From Aquirufa ecclesiirivi (GTDB taxonomy: Bacteria; Bacteroidota; Bacteroidia; Cytophagales; Spirosomataceae), in assembly GCF_011250515.1 (NCBI RefSeq), contig NZ_JAANOP010000002.1, positions 186,001-250,000 on the forward strand: a stretch of DNA of 64,000 nucleotides, read 5' to 3'. Within the stretch, counting starts at the first letter, position 1. Each line of letters starts with the position of its first letter. Of the stretch, positions 53,134 through 64,000 are shown piece by piece. Both the position numbers and the translations under genes were made by a program. A model generated the notes under the pieces. That model saw only the letters and a list, made by a program, of their open reading frames with translations, did not search any database and had not been told where the DNA came from.

Positions 53134-56100
53134 ATTCCACAGCTTTATCCATCGTATATATAATGGCTCCTTTTACCTCTGGGTAGCCCATTTGTCTAAG
53201 TGCTTCGCAATATGAGTTAACTTGGCTTTGATGTGAATCTTTCTTTTTACCTGTTTTATAGTCAACAACAATCAGGGTTTGATTTTGCTTAATGACACGA
53301 TCGGGACGAATCATATTTCCGTTAGGTAATAAAATATCTTCTTCGGAAATGAATAATTCGCCGGGCTTAAAAAACTGTTTAATGTCATCCATTTCAAGCA
53401 GTTCCAATATTTCAGGCAATACTTCTTCTTGATTTATGTCCTCATAAGATTTTAAATTCTCTAATTGCTTGTGAATGACCTCACCAAGTTCCCTTTTTTC
53501 TTTAGCGAGGGTATATAGATCTGCCTGTTCGGATCTTACCCGCAATAAGGGTTTTGCGGACGTTTTGGCGTCTAATTTCAAAGAGAGATGAATTTCTGAA
53601 TCCATCGATCTTTGCTTTTGAATAAATGAAGTTGATTTACTTAATACATAGTACTTGGAAATATCCTCAAATTCTAAGTCCATGAAAGAAGGCAACTCTT
53701 CTGATTCTGTCTTACATGTTTGTAAATACTCAAGCAATAATTTACCAATGGATTGTTCAAAAGTTGATTTTGTCTTAAAATGTGACTCAAGATTTGGTTC
53801 CGAAAACAAGATATGTAAATGTTGCTTCGCACGTGTACTTGCCACATACAGCATATTCAACGCATCTAAAAATATAGCATCTTTTTCTTGTTGTTTTTGG
53901 CTTGCTAGTTGTTCAAATTGATCCAAGTCATTGGCATTTGCCCTAGCATAAAAATATGGTAAAGCACCCTTTTCTTCTAACACAAATTCTTCCTCCTGTA
54001 TATCCAATTTAAACCAAATTTTATCACGGTCACTGGCTTGATGCGTCCAAGAAGCAAAAGGCAAAATGACTACTGGATATTCCAGACCCTTTGATTTATG
54101 AATACTGGTAATGGTAATTGCATCCACATTTTCAGGGCATGAAATACTGAAATTATGCTTGTTAAGATCAAAATAGGCTAAGAAATCCGAAATGGAACTA
54201 GCATTTTTCAATGTAAAATCTTGAATTATATCCAGCAATTTCAATACATATTCTGAACCTTCTGTTCGACTAAATAAATCGAATATGGCAATGGTATGAT
54301 AAACGGTATCTAACAAACTTTCATCCTCCCAAAGAGAATCCATTTGAATGCTATAAAACTCAGCAACATATTGATTCAATACCAATGCCTGATTTGAATT
54401 AAATTTACTCTCTTTTTGTAAGAAATTTAAAGCATCCAAAGAAATCGCTTGACCATGAATATCAGCTAAAGCATAAGCGGCTTCAAATAGCAATATGGGC
54501 TTTTGAGGATCGACTTTCATTTTTAAGAGTGCCAAAATGAAAGCAACTAATGATGAATAATAGACCAAAAGTGAATCAGCAGAAATAATAGGATAACCAG
54601 CTTCTTTTAATTGTAAAGCTAAAAATTTAGCATCCTTATTTTTCCTTGTTAGTAATGCAATATCACCCAAACGAAAACCTGCTGTCACATTATATTCAAT
54701 CAACTGAATGACATTTTGCAACATCCACTTGGCTTCTAACTCTTTATTTTCTGTTGTAATTACAGGTTTTTGGAATACCAGCATATCTACTTGGCCAGAT
54801 AATGCAGTCGATGATACTTGGGGAATTTGGGTCATACTATGCCCATATACAGGTTCTAAAAGCGCACAAAATCCTTGATAAGTCGGTTGATTGGAAATCC
54901 AAGAGAAAAAAGCATTATTAAATTCAACTATTTCTGGTGCGCTTCGGTAATTACTTTCTAATTGATTTAATTGAATCTGATTCATTAAATAGTCAAGTCG
55001 AACTTGATCAAATTCCGATTGATTGAATTTGTCACCTAACAACTGCGGATTTTGTGCTGTCAGGGAGGCTATCAATCCCACTTCACCACCTCTAAACTTG
55101 TAGATGGATTGTTTAGCATCCCCTACCAACAAATTGCGCTTTCCTAAAGAAACCGTATTTTCAAGTAATGGCATGAAATTTTTCCACTGCAATATAGATG
55201 TGTCTTGGAATTCATCAATAAGAATATGAAAATACCGATCTCCCAATTTTTCATAAATAAAAGGCACGGGATCTTGAGAAATAATTTCATTGATTCTCCT
55301 AGCAAATTCCGCTATTGAAATACTCGATTGCTCGTGTTGATAAACTTGATATTCTTCATTAATAGATGAAATCAGGGCTATTTTTTTTAAATCTTTTACG
55401 ATCAGTTTAAACAATAAATACTTAGATATTTCTTCCTCATACAGTTGAATGAATTCAGTAGCCAAATCAGTTAATTGTTTCGATATACCATCTATTTGAG
55501 ATTTAGTAATTGGATCTACTTTAGCTGCATGCCATTTGTTCTGATCGATCGCAGTTCTAATACTTGAATATTTATCTATTTTAAGGTTTTGTCCATTCGC
55601 AAATTTTCTAAATGCATTAATAGGGCCCTTTACTCCATTGGCAAAATACGATTCTTCAATGTGTAAGGAATCAGCGAGATTAACAATTTCTTGGGATATT
55701 TCAACGATTTGATTCTCAATTGAATCTATTTTAGTATTTATTTGATGTTCAATTTTTAAAAAATCAGACATAGAAAAAACTTCCATTTCTTGTTTTATAC
55801 CAAAATAATTTTCGTCAAATGAAATCTTTAAGAAATCAATTAAACTTTGTCGAATACGATTCCAATTTTTACCATCTATGACTTCCTGTCGAGCGAAGGA
55901 AAGAATTAAATCCGTTAAAACGGGATCTCCAGATTGATTTACCTTATCTAAAAGCTGGTCCATCAAATCATTCATCAACGAGTTTATATCCAAGATAACC
56001 TCAAATTGACTTGGTAAATGAAGTTCTTCTACAAAGGAACTGCTCAACCTTTGGACAAAAGCATCTATGGTCATCACGGAAAAAAGTCCGTAATCTTGAA

Positions 56101-56452
56101 GAATTTGTTGTAGTGTGATGTAGGCACGCGTAGCCAATTCGTCTAAGGTCAATTCAATGCCTTCTTTTGCTAGATCCTCTTGAATTCGACGCAATAATTG
56201 ATTTGACTCTGAAATCTCTTTTTCTGCCATATCCACAAAAGCTGGATAAGCTGATATACCTGATAATGCTTTGATGATTCTAGTTCGCATTTCCTCGGCA
56301 GCTTTAATGGTAAATGTTACTGCTAAAATTCGTCGGAAATAACCACGAGGCTCCACTTCGTGTAATGACAACTTGATGTACTCCAGCGTTAATGTATAGG
56401 TTTTACCAGACCCAGCAGAAGCAGAAAAAAGTTGTAAAGGGGAGGCTAACAT
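53126..56452 (-). CDS. UvrD-family helicase-nuclease, AddA/RecB-like
   Basis: A 1108-residue protein. Walker A is SASAGSGKTYTL near residue 8; helicase motif II is LIDEFQDTSILQW near 412; GDAKQSIYKFRGGE follows (motif III); the superfamily 1 motifs V-VI include ITSIHKSKGLEYPVVILP near 780 and LYVASTRAKQHLHI near 880. The C-terminus has a PD-(D/E)XK nuclease (VVDYKTGKKK near 1064). Such enzymes process double-strand breaks with an AddB or RecC partner, not present here. It is divergent from pyrG (about 100 bp apart) and overlaps the lipoprotein gene. Confidence 0.88.
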   Translation of the reverse strand: MLASPLQLFSASAGSGKTYTLTLEYIKLSLHEVEPRGYFRRILAVTFTIKAAEEMRTRIIKALSGISAYPAFVDMAEKEISESNQLLRRIQEDLAKEGIELTLDELATRAYITLQQILQDYGLFSVMTIDAFVQRLSSSFVEELHLPSQFEVILDINSLMNDLMDQLLDKVNQSGDPVLTDLILSFARQEVIDGKNWNRIRQSLIDFLKISFDENYFGIKQEMEVFSMSDFLKIEHQINTKIDSIENQIVEISQEIVNLADSLHIEESYFANGVKGPINAFRKFANGQNLKIDKYSSIRTAIDQNKWHAAKVDPITKSQIDGISKQLTDLATEFIQLYEEEISKYLLFKLIVKDLKKIALISSINEEYQVYQHEQSSISIAEFARRINEIISQDPVPFIYEKLGDRYFHILIDEFQDTSILQWKNFMPLLENTVSLGKRNLLVGDAKQSIYKFRGGEVGLIASLTAQNPQLLGDKFNQSEFDQVRLDYLMNQIQLNQLESNYRSAPEIVEFNNAFFSWISNQPTYQGFCALLEPVYGHSMTQIPQVSSTALSGQVDMLVFQKPVITTENKELEAKWMLQNVIQLIEYNVTAGFRLGDIALLTRKNKDAKFLALQLKEAGYPIISADSLLVYYSSLVAFILALLKMKVDPQKPILLFEAAYALADIHGQAISLDALNFLQKESKFNSNQALVLNQYVAEFYSIQMDSLWEDESLLDTVYHTIAIFDLFSRTEGSEYVLKLLDIIQDFTLKNASSISDFLAYFDLNKHNFSISCPENVDAITITSIHKSKGLEYPVVILPFASWTHQASDRDKIWFKLDIQEEEFVLEEKGALPYFYARANANDLDQFEQLASQKQQEKDAIFLDALNMLYVASTRAKQHLHILFSEPNLESHFKTKSTFEQSIGKLLLEYLQTCKTESEELPSFMDLEFEDISKYYVLSKSTSFIQKQRSMDSEIHLSLKLDAKTSAKPLLRVRSEQADLYTLAKEKRELGEVIHKQLENLKSYEDINQEEVLPEILELLEMDDIKQFFKPGELFISEEDILLPNGNMIRPDRVIKQNQTLIVVDYKTGKKKDSHQSQVNSYCEALRQMGYPEVKGAIIYTMDKAVEYV

Positions 56453-56496
56453 GAAAAAACTATTTAGAATGCAAGATAAAATAAAAATAGGATTAA

Positions 56497-58203
<1,707 letters not shown>

Positions 58204-58219
58204 TATTTAGACGTATCTT

Positions 58220-60037
58220 ATGGATAGGAATTCAGTTACCGGTATTGTATTGATATTAGCCATGTTATTGGGTTATCAATACTTCTTTGCTCCCAAAGAA
58301 CCGATTAAGAGTGAAACCAGTGTAAAAGCAGCCTCAAGCACAAAAAAAATTGACACTTTAGTTTCAAAAGCTAGCCCGGCACAAGTAATAAAAGATACAG
58401 CCATTGCTAGCATCAAAGAAGAGACCTTTGTATTAGAAAATAAGGATATTCAGGTTCAATTAAGCAATTACGGAGGAAAAATAGTTTCCGTGACACTGAA
58501 GAACTATGAATCGTATAAAAATTACAATCAAGGACTAAAAGCTGGTTTGAAATTATTCGATGCTAAAAAGGACCAATTCGACGTAGAGCTTCCTATTTCT
58601 GGTAAAAAAGTAAAATTGTACGATTTAACGTATCAAGCTAAATCAAGTCCTCAAGGTGTAGAATTTGTAAGCACCTTGCCTACTGGAAAAGTAATCAAAC
58701 AAACCTATAGCCTAGCTAAAGAGGGATTTGAGCTAAATTATGGCATTGATGCGAAATCATTAGGAACAGATTTGGGTGCTGAATACCAAATCCATTGGAA
58801 AGAAAACATCCATCAATCAGAGAAAGATATTGCTGAAGAAAGAAAAGCAACGATCAATTATTTGTTGCATGAAGATGAAGAGTTTGATTATTTATCTGAA
58901 AACCCATCAGCGAATGAGGCAGATAATATTACATCTAAATTGGATTGGATCACTTTTAAAAAGAAGTATTTCATAACAGGTTTGATTCCTCAAGGATTTC
59001 AATTTCAAAAAGCGGCATTAAGTAGTACTCCAAATTTGAATGATTCATTGAATATCAAAACGTTGGATGCCAATATGGTAGCTTCTACCCAAGACTTGCT
59101 TCAAGGAAAATCAAATTTTAAATTTTACTTTGGACCCAATGATTATTCCATCATTAAACATGTGGCTCCGTCATTTGGAAAGAATGTTAAGTTAAGCTAC
59201 GACTTCTTACTCCCTATTACACGCTATATATTCGTTCCTTTGTTCGATTTCTTAGAAAGTATTGTTTCTAATTACGGATTATTAATTGTTTTATTGGTTC
59301 TAATCATCAAAACAGCCTTACTACCATTGACTTATAAGTCGTATGTATCTATGGCTAAAACAAGGATATTGGCCCCAGAAATTGCAGCAATTAAAGAGAA
59401 AATCGGAGATGATGCAGCCAAAGTTCAGCAGGAAACCATGAAACTATATGGTGAAGTGGGTGTCAATCCGCTAAGTGGTTGTATACCTGTATTAGCCACC
59501 ATGCCTGTTTTAATGGCGGTTTTCATGTTATTTCCAAATCTAATCAACCTGAGACAGGAATCCTTTTGGTGGGCCAATGATTTATCTACTTTTGACTCTG
59601 TCTTGGATTTACCCTTTGCTATTCCATTTTATGGATCTCATGTCAGTATGTTTTGTTTACTAATGACTTTGTCCCAATTGGCTTACGGGTATTATAACAA
59701 CCAAATTACACCTGATCAACCAGGACAGCCGATTAATATGAAAATGATGGCCTATGTAACGCCAGTCATATTTATGTTTGTGATGAACTCATTTCCGGCA
59801 GGATTAAGTTTCTATTATTTTGTATCCAACTTAGTGACCATCGGTCAGCAATTGGCCATTCGTAAATTTGTGGATGAAGATAAAATCAAGCGTCTGTTAG
59901 ATGAAAATCGCAAGAAAATAGCTGCTGGTGGTGGTGCTAAAAAGTCGCGATTCTCTCAATACCTTCAAACTCAAATGAAGGCGGTTGAAGAACAGCAAAA
60001 AGAACAAAAGAACTCCAATACTAAGAAGAAGAAATAG
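58220..60037 (+). CDS. yidC: Membrane protein insertase YidC
   Basis: A 605-residue insertase for inner-membrane proteins. An N-terminal helix (5-24), a large periplasmic beta-sandwich (about 60-340) and five C-terminal helices with TYKSYVSMAKTR and PVLMAVFMLFPNLINLRQESFWWANDLST follow the Gram-negative layout. The tail is lysine-rich (KKSRFSQYLQ...KKKK), which helps ribosome contact. It is 16 bp after pyrG and 2 bp before hemL. Confidence 0.97.
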   Translation: MDRNSVTGIVLILAMLLGYQYFFAPKEPIKSETSVKAASSTKKIDTLVSKASPAQVIKDTAIASIKEETFVLENKDIQVQLSNYGGKIVSVTLKNYESYKNYNQGLKAGLKLFDAKKDQFDVELPISGKKVKLYDLTYQAKSSPQGVEFVSTLPTGKVIKQTYSLAKEGFELNYGIDAKSLGTDLGAEYQIHWKENIHQSEKDIAEERKATINYLLHEDEEFDYLSENPSANEADNITSKLDWITFKKKYFITGLIPQGFQFQKAALSSTPNLNDSLNIKTLDANMVASTQDLLQGKSNFKFYFGPNDYSIIKHVAPSFGKNVKLSYDFLLPITRYIFVPLFDFLESIVSNYGLLIVLLVLIIKTALLPLTYKSYVSMAKTRILAPEIAAIKEKIGDDAAKVQQETMKLYGEVGVNPLSGCIPVLATMPVLMAVFMLFPNLINLRQESFWWANDLSTFDSVLDLPFAIPFYGSHVSMFCLLMTLSQLAYGYYNNQITPDQPGQPINMKMMAYVTPVIFMFVMNSFPAGLSFYYFVSNLVTIGQQLAIRKFVDEDKIKRLLDENRKKIAAGGGAKKSRFSQYLQTQMKAVEEQQKEQKNSNTKKKK

Positions 60038-60039
60038 TT

Positions 60040-61332
60040 ATGGGATCATTAAGTGCTTCCTATTTTGAACGCGCACAAGAAGTTATACCAGGAGGAGTTA
60101 ATTCGCCTGTTCGAGCATTTAAATCAGTAGGTGGTTCACCCCTATTCATTCAATCTGCCAAAGGTGCATACCTAAAGGATGTTGATGGTAAAGAATATAT
60201 TGACCTAATAGGTTCTTGGGGACCTATGCTTTTTGGACAAGCGCATCCGAGAATTGAAAACGCGGTTCGTGAGGCTTTGTCTAATGGCTTTTCATTTGGA
60301 GCTCCGTCTTATAATGAGGTTTTAATCGCAGAGAAAATCGTTTCCATGATTCCATCCATCGAGAAGGTTCGATTGGTAAATTCAGGAACTGAAGCCACCA
60401 TGGCAGCTATTCGATTGGCAAGGGCTTACACTAAAAGAGACAAAATTATCAAATTTGAAGGATGCTATCATGGTCATGGTGATTCCTTTTTAATAGCTGC
60501 TGGTTCTGGCGTTGCCACCTTAGGTACACCTGATAGTCCAGGTGTTACAGTTTCTACAGCAAAAGATACCTTAACGGCCATATATAACGATTTAAGTTCA
60601 TTAAGAAACTTATTCGAGGCCAATCCAACTGATATTTCAGCAGTCATTTTGGAACCTGTTGTTGGAAATATGGGATTAGTTATTCCCGAACCTGGTTTCA
60701 TTGAAGGGATTCAACAATTATGTAAGTCATATGGGAGTCTATTGATATTTGATGAAGTTATGACAGGTTTCAGACTGTCATCATCTGGTTATCAAGGTCT
60801 CACGGATATTCAACCTGATTTAACCACTTTAGGTAAAATCATAGGTGGAGGTCTACCAGTGGGTGCTTATGGCGGTAAAGCCGAAATCATGAACATGATA
60901 GCACCATCTGGACCCGTATATCAAGCAGGTACGCTTTCTGGAAACCCACTCGCTACTACAGCTGGTTTAGCCATGTTAAATTTAATTACGGATAATCCCG
61001 AGGTTTACCCAACTTTAAATCAAAAGGGAGAATATTTGGCAGCAGGTATACGACAGCAATTAATGGATCTTAAAATTGATGGCTTTGTGAATCAAATAGG
61101 TTCTATGTTCACTTTGTTTTTCACCAATATAGCCGTGAAAAATTTCAGCGACGCTAAAACTTCGGATACGGCAAAATTTGGCGTCTACTTTAGAGAAATG
61201 TTGAACCAAGGTGTGTATTTACCTCCTTCACAATTTGAATCTTGGTTTTTATCCGCTGCGCTAGATCAATCACATCTAGACCATATTTTAAAAGCCAGTA
61301 GAATTGCTTTAGAAAAAACACTAGTAGTTTAA
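60040..61332 (+). CDS. hemL: Glutamate-1-semialdehyde 2,1-aminomutase
   Basis: A 430-residue PLP enzyme that makes 5-aminolevulinate, the precursor of haem and cobalamin, in the C5 pathway. The N-terminus GGVNSPVRAFKSVGG, the SGTEATMAAIRLARAYT segment near 113, the DEVMTGFR near 240 and Lys266 in TLGKIIGGGLPVGAYGG are typical. It starts 2 bp after yidC. Confidence 0.97.
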   Translation: MGSLSASYFERAQEVIPGGVNSPVRAFKSVGGSPLFIQSAKGAYLKDVDGKEYIDLIGSWGPMLFGQAHPRIENAVREALSNGFSFGAPSYNEVLIAEKIVSMIPSIEKVRLVNSGTEATMAAIRLARAYTKRDKIIKFEGCYHGHGDSFLIAAGSGVATLGTPDSPGVTVSTAKDTLTAIYNDLSSLRNLFEANPTDISAVILEPVVGNMGLVIPEPGFIEGIQQLCKSYGSLLIFDEVMTGFRLSSSGYQGLTDIQPDLTTLGKIIGGGLPVGAYGGKAEIMNMIAPSGPVYQAGTLSGNPLATTAGLAMLNLITDNPEVYPTLNQKGEYLAAGIRQQLMDLKIDGFVNQIGSMFTLFFTNIAVKNFSDAKTSDTAKFGVYFREMLNQGVYLPPSQFESWFLSAALDQSHLDHILKASRIALEKTLVV

Positions 61333-61358
61333 TATTTGCTAGAAGAGCTCATCGCTTC

Positions 61359-62345
61359 ATGAAAGAAGAATCCACTTTCTATAGTGTAATTATTCCAGTC
61401 TACAATCGTCCTCAAGAATTGGACGAACTTTTACACTGTTTGACTCTTCAGAGTTTTCTTCATTTTGAAGTTCTAATTATAGAAGACGGATCTCAAATTT
61501 CTTCTCAAGAAATAGTATCAAAATATGCCAAGCTTCTAGATATTCATTATTTCTATAAAGAAAACGGTGGACAAGGATTTGCTAGAAACTATGCCTTTGA
61601 AAGAGCAAAAGGAGATTTTTTTGTTATTTTGGATTCCGATGCTTTAGTAGAATCTAGCTATTTAGAAGAAGTAGAAAAGGGAATAAGCGAGAAAAATATC
61701 GATTTGTTTGGTGGACCAGATAAAGATCATGTGAGCTTCACTCCCATACAAAAAGCCATCAGCTTTAGTATGACTAGCCTATTTACAACTGGAGGAATTC
61801 GAGGAAAGGAAAAGAATGTAGGTGGAAAATTTCATCCTAGGAGCTTTAATATGGGTATATCTAGAAAGGTATGGGAAGCCACACATGGATTCAAAATTAC
61901 TCGTATGGGTGAAGATATAGAATTTAGTATTCGATGTTTGTCCTTAGGTTTCCATTCGGCTTTACTTCCTAAAGCATTCATATATCATAAAAGACGTACC
62001 GACTTTACTCAATTTTATAAGCAATTACACTTTTTCGGTCGGGCTAGAATCAATATTTCCAGATTCTTTCCTAAAGAATTAAAATGGGTACATTTTTTCC
62101 CAGCTTGTTATTTAATCGGATTAATTCTTGTTGGAATATGCCTTATTCTATTTCCTGAATTGGGTAAATACTTGGCTGGATTTGTCGTATTGTATTGGTT
62201 GGGGATATTTATCGATGCAATTGTTCAAACAAAAAGCCTTAAAATAGCAATCCTTGGACTTATCGCAGCTAACATTCAGTTAATCGCTTATGGCCAAGGA
62301 TTTCTAGAAGAGGCATGGCAGAAATTTACCAATAAGCCTTCTTAA
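61359..62345 (+). CDS. Family 2 glycosyltransferase, membrane-anchored
   Basis: A 328-residue GT-A enzyme. The donor-binding VIIPVYNRPQEL lies near 10, the NGGQGFARNYAFERAKGDFFVILDSDA segment near 70-95 with the DSD metal motif, and MGEDIEF near 187 is the catalytic region. Two or three hydrophobic helices near 245-305 anchor it in the membrane. It may act in cell-surface glycan assembly. It is the last gene of the pyrG run and its end overlaps the convergent hldD by 20 bp. Confidence 0.85.
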   Translation: MKEESTFYSVIIPVYNRPQELDELLHCLTLQSFLHFEVLIIEDGSQISSQEIVSKYAKLLDIHYFYKENGGQGFARNYAFERAKGDFFVILDSDALVESSYLEEVEKGISEKNIDLFGGPDKDHVSFTPIQKAISFSMTSLFTTGGIRGKEKNVGGKFHPRSFNMGISRKVWEATHGFKITRMGEDIEFSIRCLSLGFHSALLPKAFIYHKRRTDFTQFYKQLHFFGRARINISRFFPKELKWVHFFPACYLIGLILVGICLILFPELGKYLAGFVVLYWLGIFIDAIVQTKSLKIAILGLIAANIQLIAYGQGFLEEAWQKFTNKPS

Positions 62346-63291
62346 GCAAATAATTCTGAACGTAATCTTTCACTCCTTCTTCCAATGTATGGAAAGGTTG
62401 TGTAAAACCAATTTGACGTAACTTCGACATATTGGCTTCGGTAAAGTATTGGTACTTATCACGTATATCCATGGGCGTATCGATGTAATTAATAACAGCC
62501 TCTTTGCCCATAGCAGCAAAAGTCGATTTACCTAAATCATTAAATGAACGAGCAATGCCAGTTCCTAAATTGTAGATTCCTGAGTTCTTACGGTGTTCCA
62601 TGAAGAAGATACATACATCGATTAAATCTTTGACATAGATAAAATCCCTCATTTGCTCGCCATCACCATAATCTGGACGGTGCGATCGGAATAAGTTAAG
62701 ACTCCCCTTTTCATTGATTTGACGGAATGCATGCCAAATAACCGAGGCCATGCGACCTTTATGGTATTCATTAGGACCATACACATTAAAAAACTTCAAT
62801 CCAGCCCAGAAAAAAGGCTTTTTCTCTTGTTGCAATGCCCAAATATCAAAGTCGTTTTTTGAATCTCCATAGGGATTCAATGGCTTTAATCCGGGTATTT
62901 TACTTTCATCGTCATCGTATCCTAATTCTCCCAAACCATAAGTTGCAGCAGATGAAGCATACACCAATGGAATTTGATATTCAACACAACGATTCCAAAT
63001 TTCCTTGGAATAATTCACATTCAAATCATCAAAGATCGATTTATCAAACTCGGTGGTGTCCGTACGAGCACCAATGTGAAAGATGAACTCCACTTCTCTA
63101 AAATTGGAATCTAACCAAGAGAAAAACTGAGTTCTCTCCACTTTTTCCTTGATTTTTTTACCAAGCAAATTTTTGTTTTTTTCCTCGAAAGAAAAATCAT
63201 CTACTGCGATAATGTAGTTAAAATTCAATTCGTTTAATTTTTGAATTAAACAACTACCAATGAATCCAGCAGCTCCTGTAACAATGATCAT
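62326..63291 (-). CDS. hldD: ADP-glycero-manno-heptose 6-epimerase
   Basis: A 321-residue SDR-type epimerase that converts ADP-D-glycero- to ADP-L-glycero-D-manno-heptose for lipopolysaccharide inner core. The NAD-binding VTGAAGFIGSCL lies at 4-15, the catalytic serine and Tyr-xxx-Lys are in SSAATYG near 112 and NPYGDSK near 138. The HIGARTDTTEFD segment near 72 is specific to this enzyme. It suggests heptose-containing LPS. The spacer to queD (132 bp) holds divergent -7 boxes. Confidence 0.93.
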   Translation of the reverse strand: MIIVTGAAGFIGSCLIQKLNELNFNYIIAVDDFSFEEKNKNLLGKKIKEKVERTQFFSWLDSNFREVEFIFHIGARTDTTEFDKSIFDDLNVNYSKEIWNRCVEYQIPLVYASSAATYGLGELGYDDDESKIPGLKPLNPYGDSKNDFDIWALQQEKKPFFWAGLKFFNVYGPNEYHKGRMASVIWHAFRQINEKGSLNLFRSHRPDYGDGEQMRDFIYVKDLIDVCIFFMEHRKNSGIYNLGTGIARSFNDLGKSTFAAMGKEAVINYIDTPMDIRDKYQYFTEANMSKLRQIGFTQPFHTLEEGVKDYVQNYLLKKAYW

Positions 63292-63319
63292 AATTAAATA
63301 GATTATATAGATTTAGCCT

Positions 63320-63328
63320 TCAAATTTA
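63320..63328 (-). promoter_or_regulatory. -7 box candidate for hldD
   Basis: The complement reads TAAATTTGA, matching TANNTTTG, 29 bp before the hldD ATG; the -33 box is not evident. Confidence 0.35.
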
Positions 63329-63351
63329 CGTAGAATCCCAATAGCATTCCA

Positions 63352-63360
63352 TACCTTTGC
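63352..63360 (+). promoter_or_regulatory. -7 box candidate for queD
   Basis: TACCTTTGC matches TANNTTTGY in full. The expected start of transcription, near 63367, lies within the inverted repeat GCAGAAT/ATTCTGC (63359-63365, 63374-63380). Confidence 0.45.
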
Positions 63361-63369
63361 AGAATTAAT

Positions 63370-63400
63370 GGTGATTCTGCTACTGTTTTCCCAGTTCACC
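63370..63400 (+). promoter_or_regulatory. Structured 5' leader of queD
   Basis: GGTGA (63370-63374) pairs with TCACC (63396-63400) and ACTG (63382-63385) with CAGT (63392-63395), making one stem with a 7-nt bulge on its left side. It is followed by an A-rich stretch up to the queD ATG. A riboswitch for preQ1 would be natural before a queuosine gene, but I cannot match it to a known preQ1 class. Confidence 0.3.
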
Positions 63401-63423
63401 CTCACTTTAAACAACTGAAAACA

Positions 63424-63846
63424 ATGGTTTACGTCATCCGCAAGGAACATTTTAATGCCGCACATCGGCTATACAATCCCAATTGGTCAGAAGCTAAGAA
63501 TGAAGAAGTATTTGGCCCCTGTGCTAACAAAAATTGGCACGGTCATAACTTTGAATTAATAGTCACCATAAAAGGTATTCCGGATCCAGAGACAGGATTT
63601 GTATTTGACTTAAAGGAATTAGGCAAACTGATTAAAAAAGAAATTATTGATAAGGTTGATCACAAAAACCTCAATATGGATGTAGATTTCATGACAGGTA
63701 AATTAGCCAGTTGTGAAAACTTAGTGATGGAATTTTGGAAAATTTTAGACCCAAAAATCAAATCCGCTTCTTCTAGTGCCCAATTGCATAAAATCCATTT
63801 GGTAGAAACCAATAAAAACTCGGTTGAATATTACGGAGAAATATAA
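63424..63846 (+). CDS. queD: 6-carboxy-5,6,7,8-tetrahydropterin synthase
   Basis: A 140-residue zinc enzyme of the PTPS family that makes the carboxypterin intermediate of queuosine synthesis. The zinc ligands are His14, His39 and His41 (FNAAHRL; NWHGHNFE) and the catalytic cysteine is Cys33 in GPCANKN, with VDHKNLN near 78. The family length is normal. Its stop is directly followed by the ATG of lpxB, so the two are translated from one message, an unusual pairing. Confidence 0.93.
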   Translation: MVYVIRKEHFNAAHRLYNPNWSEAKNEEVFGPCANKNWHGHNFELIVTIKGIPDPETGFVFDLKELGKLIKKEIIDKVDHKNLNMDVDFMTGKLASCENLVMEFWKILDPKIKSASSSAQLHKIHLVETNKNSVEYYGEI

Positions 63847-64000
63847 ATGAAGTATTTTATACTAGCAGGCGAAAAATCGGGCGATTTACACGGTTCCAAA
63901 CTCATTAAGGAGCTATTATTGCTTGATCCTACTGCTAGCATACAAGCTTGGGGAGGAGATGACATGCAGGATGCGGGAGCAGAAGTTCTCATACATCATA
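63847..64000 (+). CDS. lpxB: Lipid-A-disaccharide synthase (N-terminus only, runs off the window)
   Basis: The 51 visible codons read MKYFILAGEKSGDLHGSKL and AWGGDDMQDAGAEVL, the conserved N-terminus of LpxB, which joins UDP-diacylglucosamine and lipid X to lipid A disaccharide. The ATG directly abuts the queD stop. The rest lies outside the window. It agrees with other LPS genes here (hldD, lptE, O-antigen ligase). Confidence 0.9.
   Translation, partial: MKYFILAGEKSGDLHGSKLIKELLLLDPTASIQAWGGDDMQDAGAEVLIHH

Overview
The window is chromosomal DNA of a Bacteroidota bacterium, most likely a member of the Cytophagales. It is AT-rich and densely packed with genes. The evidence is promoters of the TTTG/TTTC-N19-TANNTTTG type, few Shine-Dalgarno-like leaders, a TamL-type outer-membrane lipoprotein, the carboxynorspermidine route to spermidine, a split transketolase and the block miaB / sigma-54 activator / lptE / secG / groESL. 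The species assignment is inference. I see no phage, insertion sequence, CRISPR array or plasmid genes; this looks like core genome.

Layout. 1-1439: end of a surface-polysaccharide locus (glycosyltransferase start, O-antigen ligase-like protein). 1497-1803: a Ser-Pro-Arg tRNA cluster with its own promoter. 1867-7941: glutamate synthase (gltB, gltD). 8144-10754: a leftward group of a STAS protein, purC and two unrecognised envelope genes. 10817-13487: alaA, a YhhQ-type transporter and an rRNA/tRNA methyltransferase. 13491-15773: tamL. 15775-19861: sucC, a FAH-family hydrolase, bcp and two transketolase halves. 19957-26848: a LolD-type ATPase, then miaB, a sigma-54 activator, lptE, a small unknown, secG and groES-groL. 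26912-31458: deoxynucleotidase, two MFS transporters, an SSAT-like acetyltransferase and rluD. 31451-34316: a PLP deaminase-family enzyme, sufB and an Lrp regulator. 34384-34668: an unusual tRNA-like RNA gene. 34724-39451: 1-Cys peroxiredoxin, GH25 muramidase, pgi, hisS and a 47-residue basic protein. 39539-46106: a DUF1080 protein, a methyltransferase, aminopeptidase P, lepA and pdhC. 46168-50002: hisG-hisD-hisC, an outer-membrane protein and tRNA-Ala. 50208-56452: nspC, carboxynorspermidine dehydrogenase, an NlpC/P60 lipoprotein and an AddA/RecB-like helicase-nuclease. 56554-64000: pyrG, yidC, hemL, GT2, hldD, queD and the start of lpxB.

Most genes serve housekeeping metabolism, protein folding and envelope assembly (LptE, TamL, YidC, SecG, HldD, LpxB, O-antigen ligase). 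Two places deserve attention. First, groESL is preceded by a well-spaced sigma-54 promoter, with an inverted repeat upstream and a perfect 10-bp hairpin at the predicted transcript 5' end, and the same block encodes a sigma-54 activator with no sensor domain. Second, at 34450-34592 lies a class II tRNA-like RNA with complete acceptor, D, anticodon and T arms but a 74-nt variable region, an odd anticodon loop, a consensus promoter and a strong terminator of its own.
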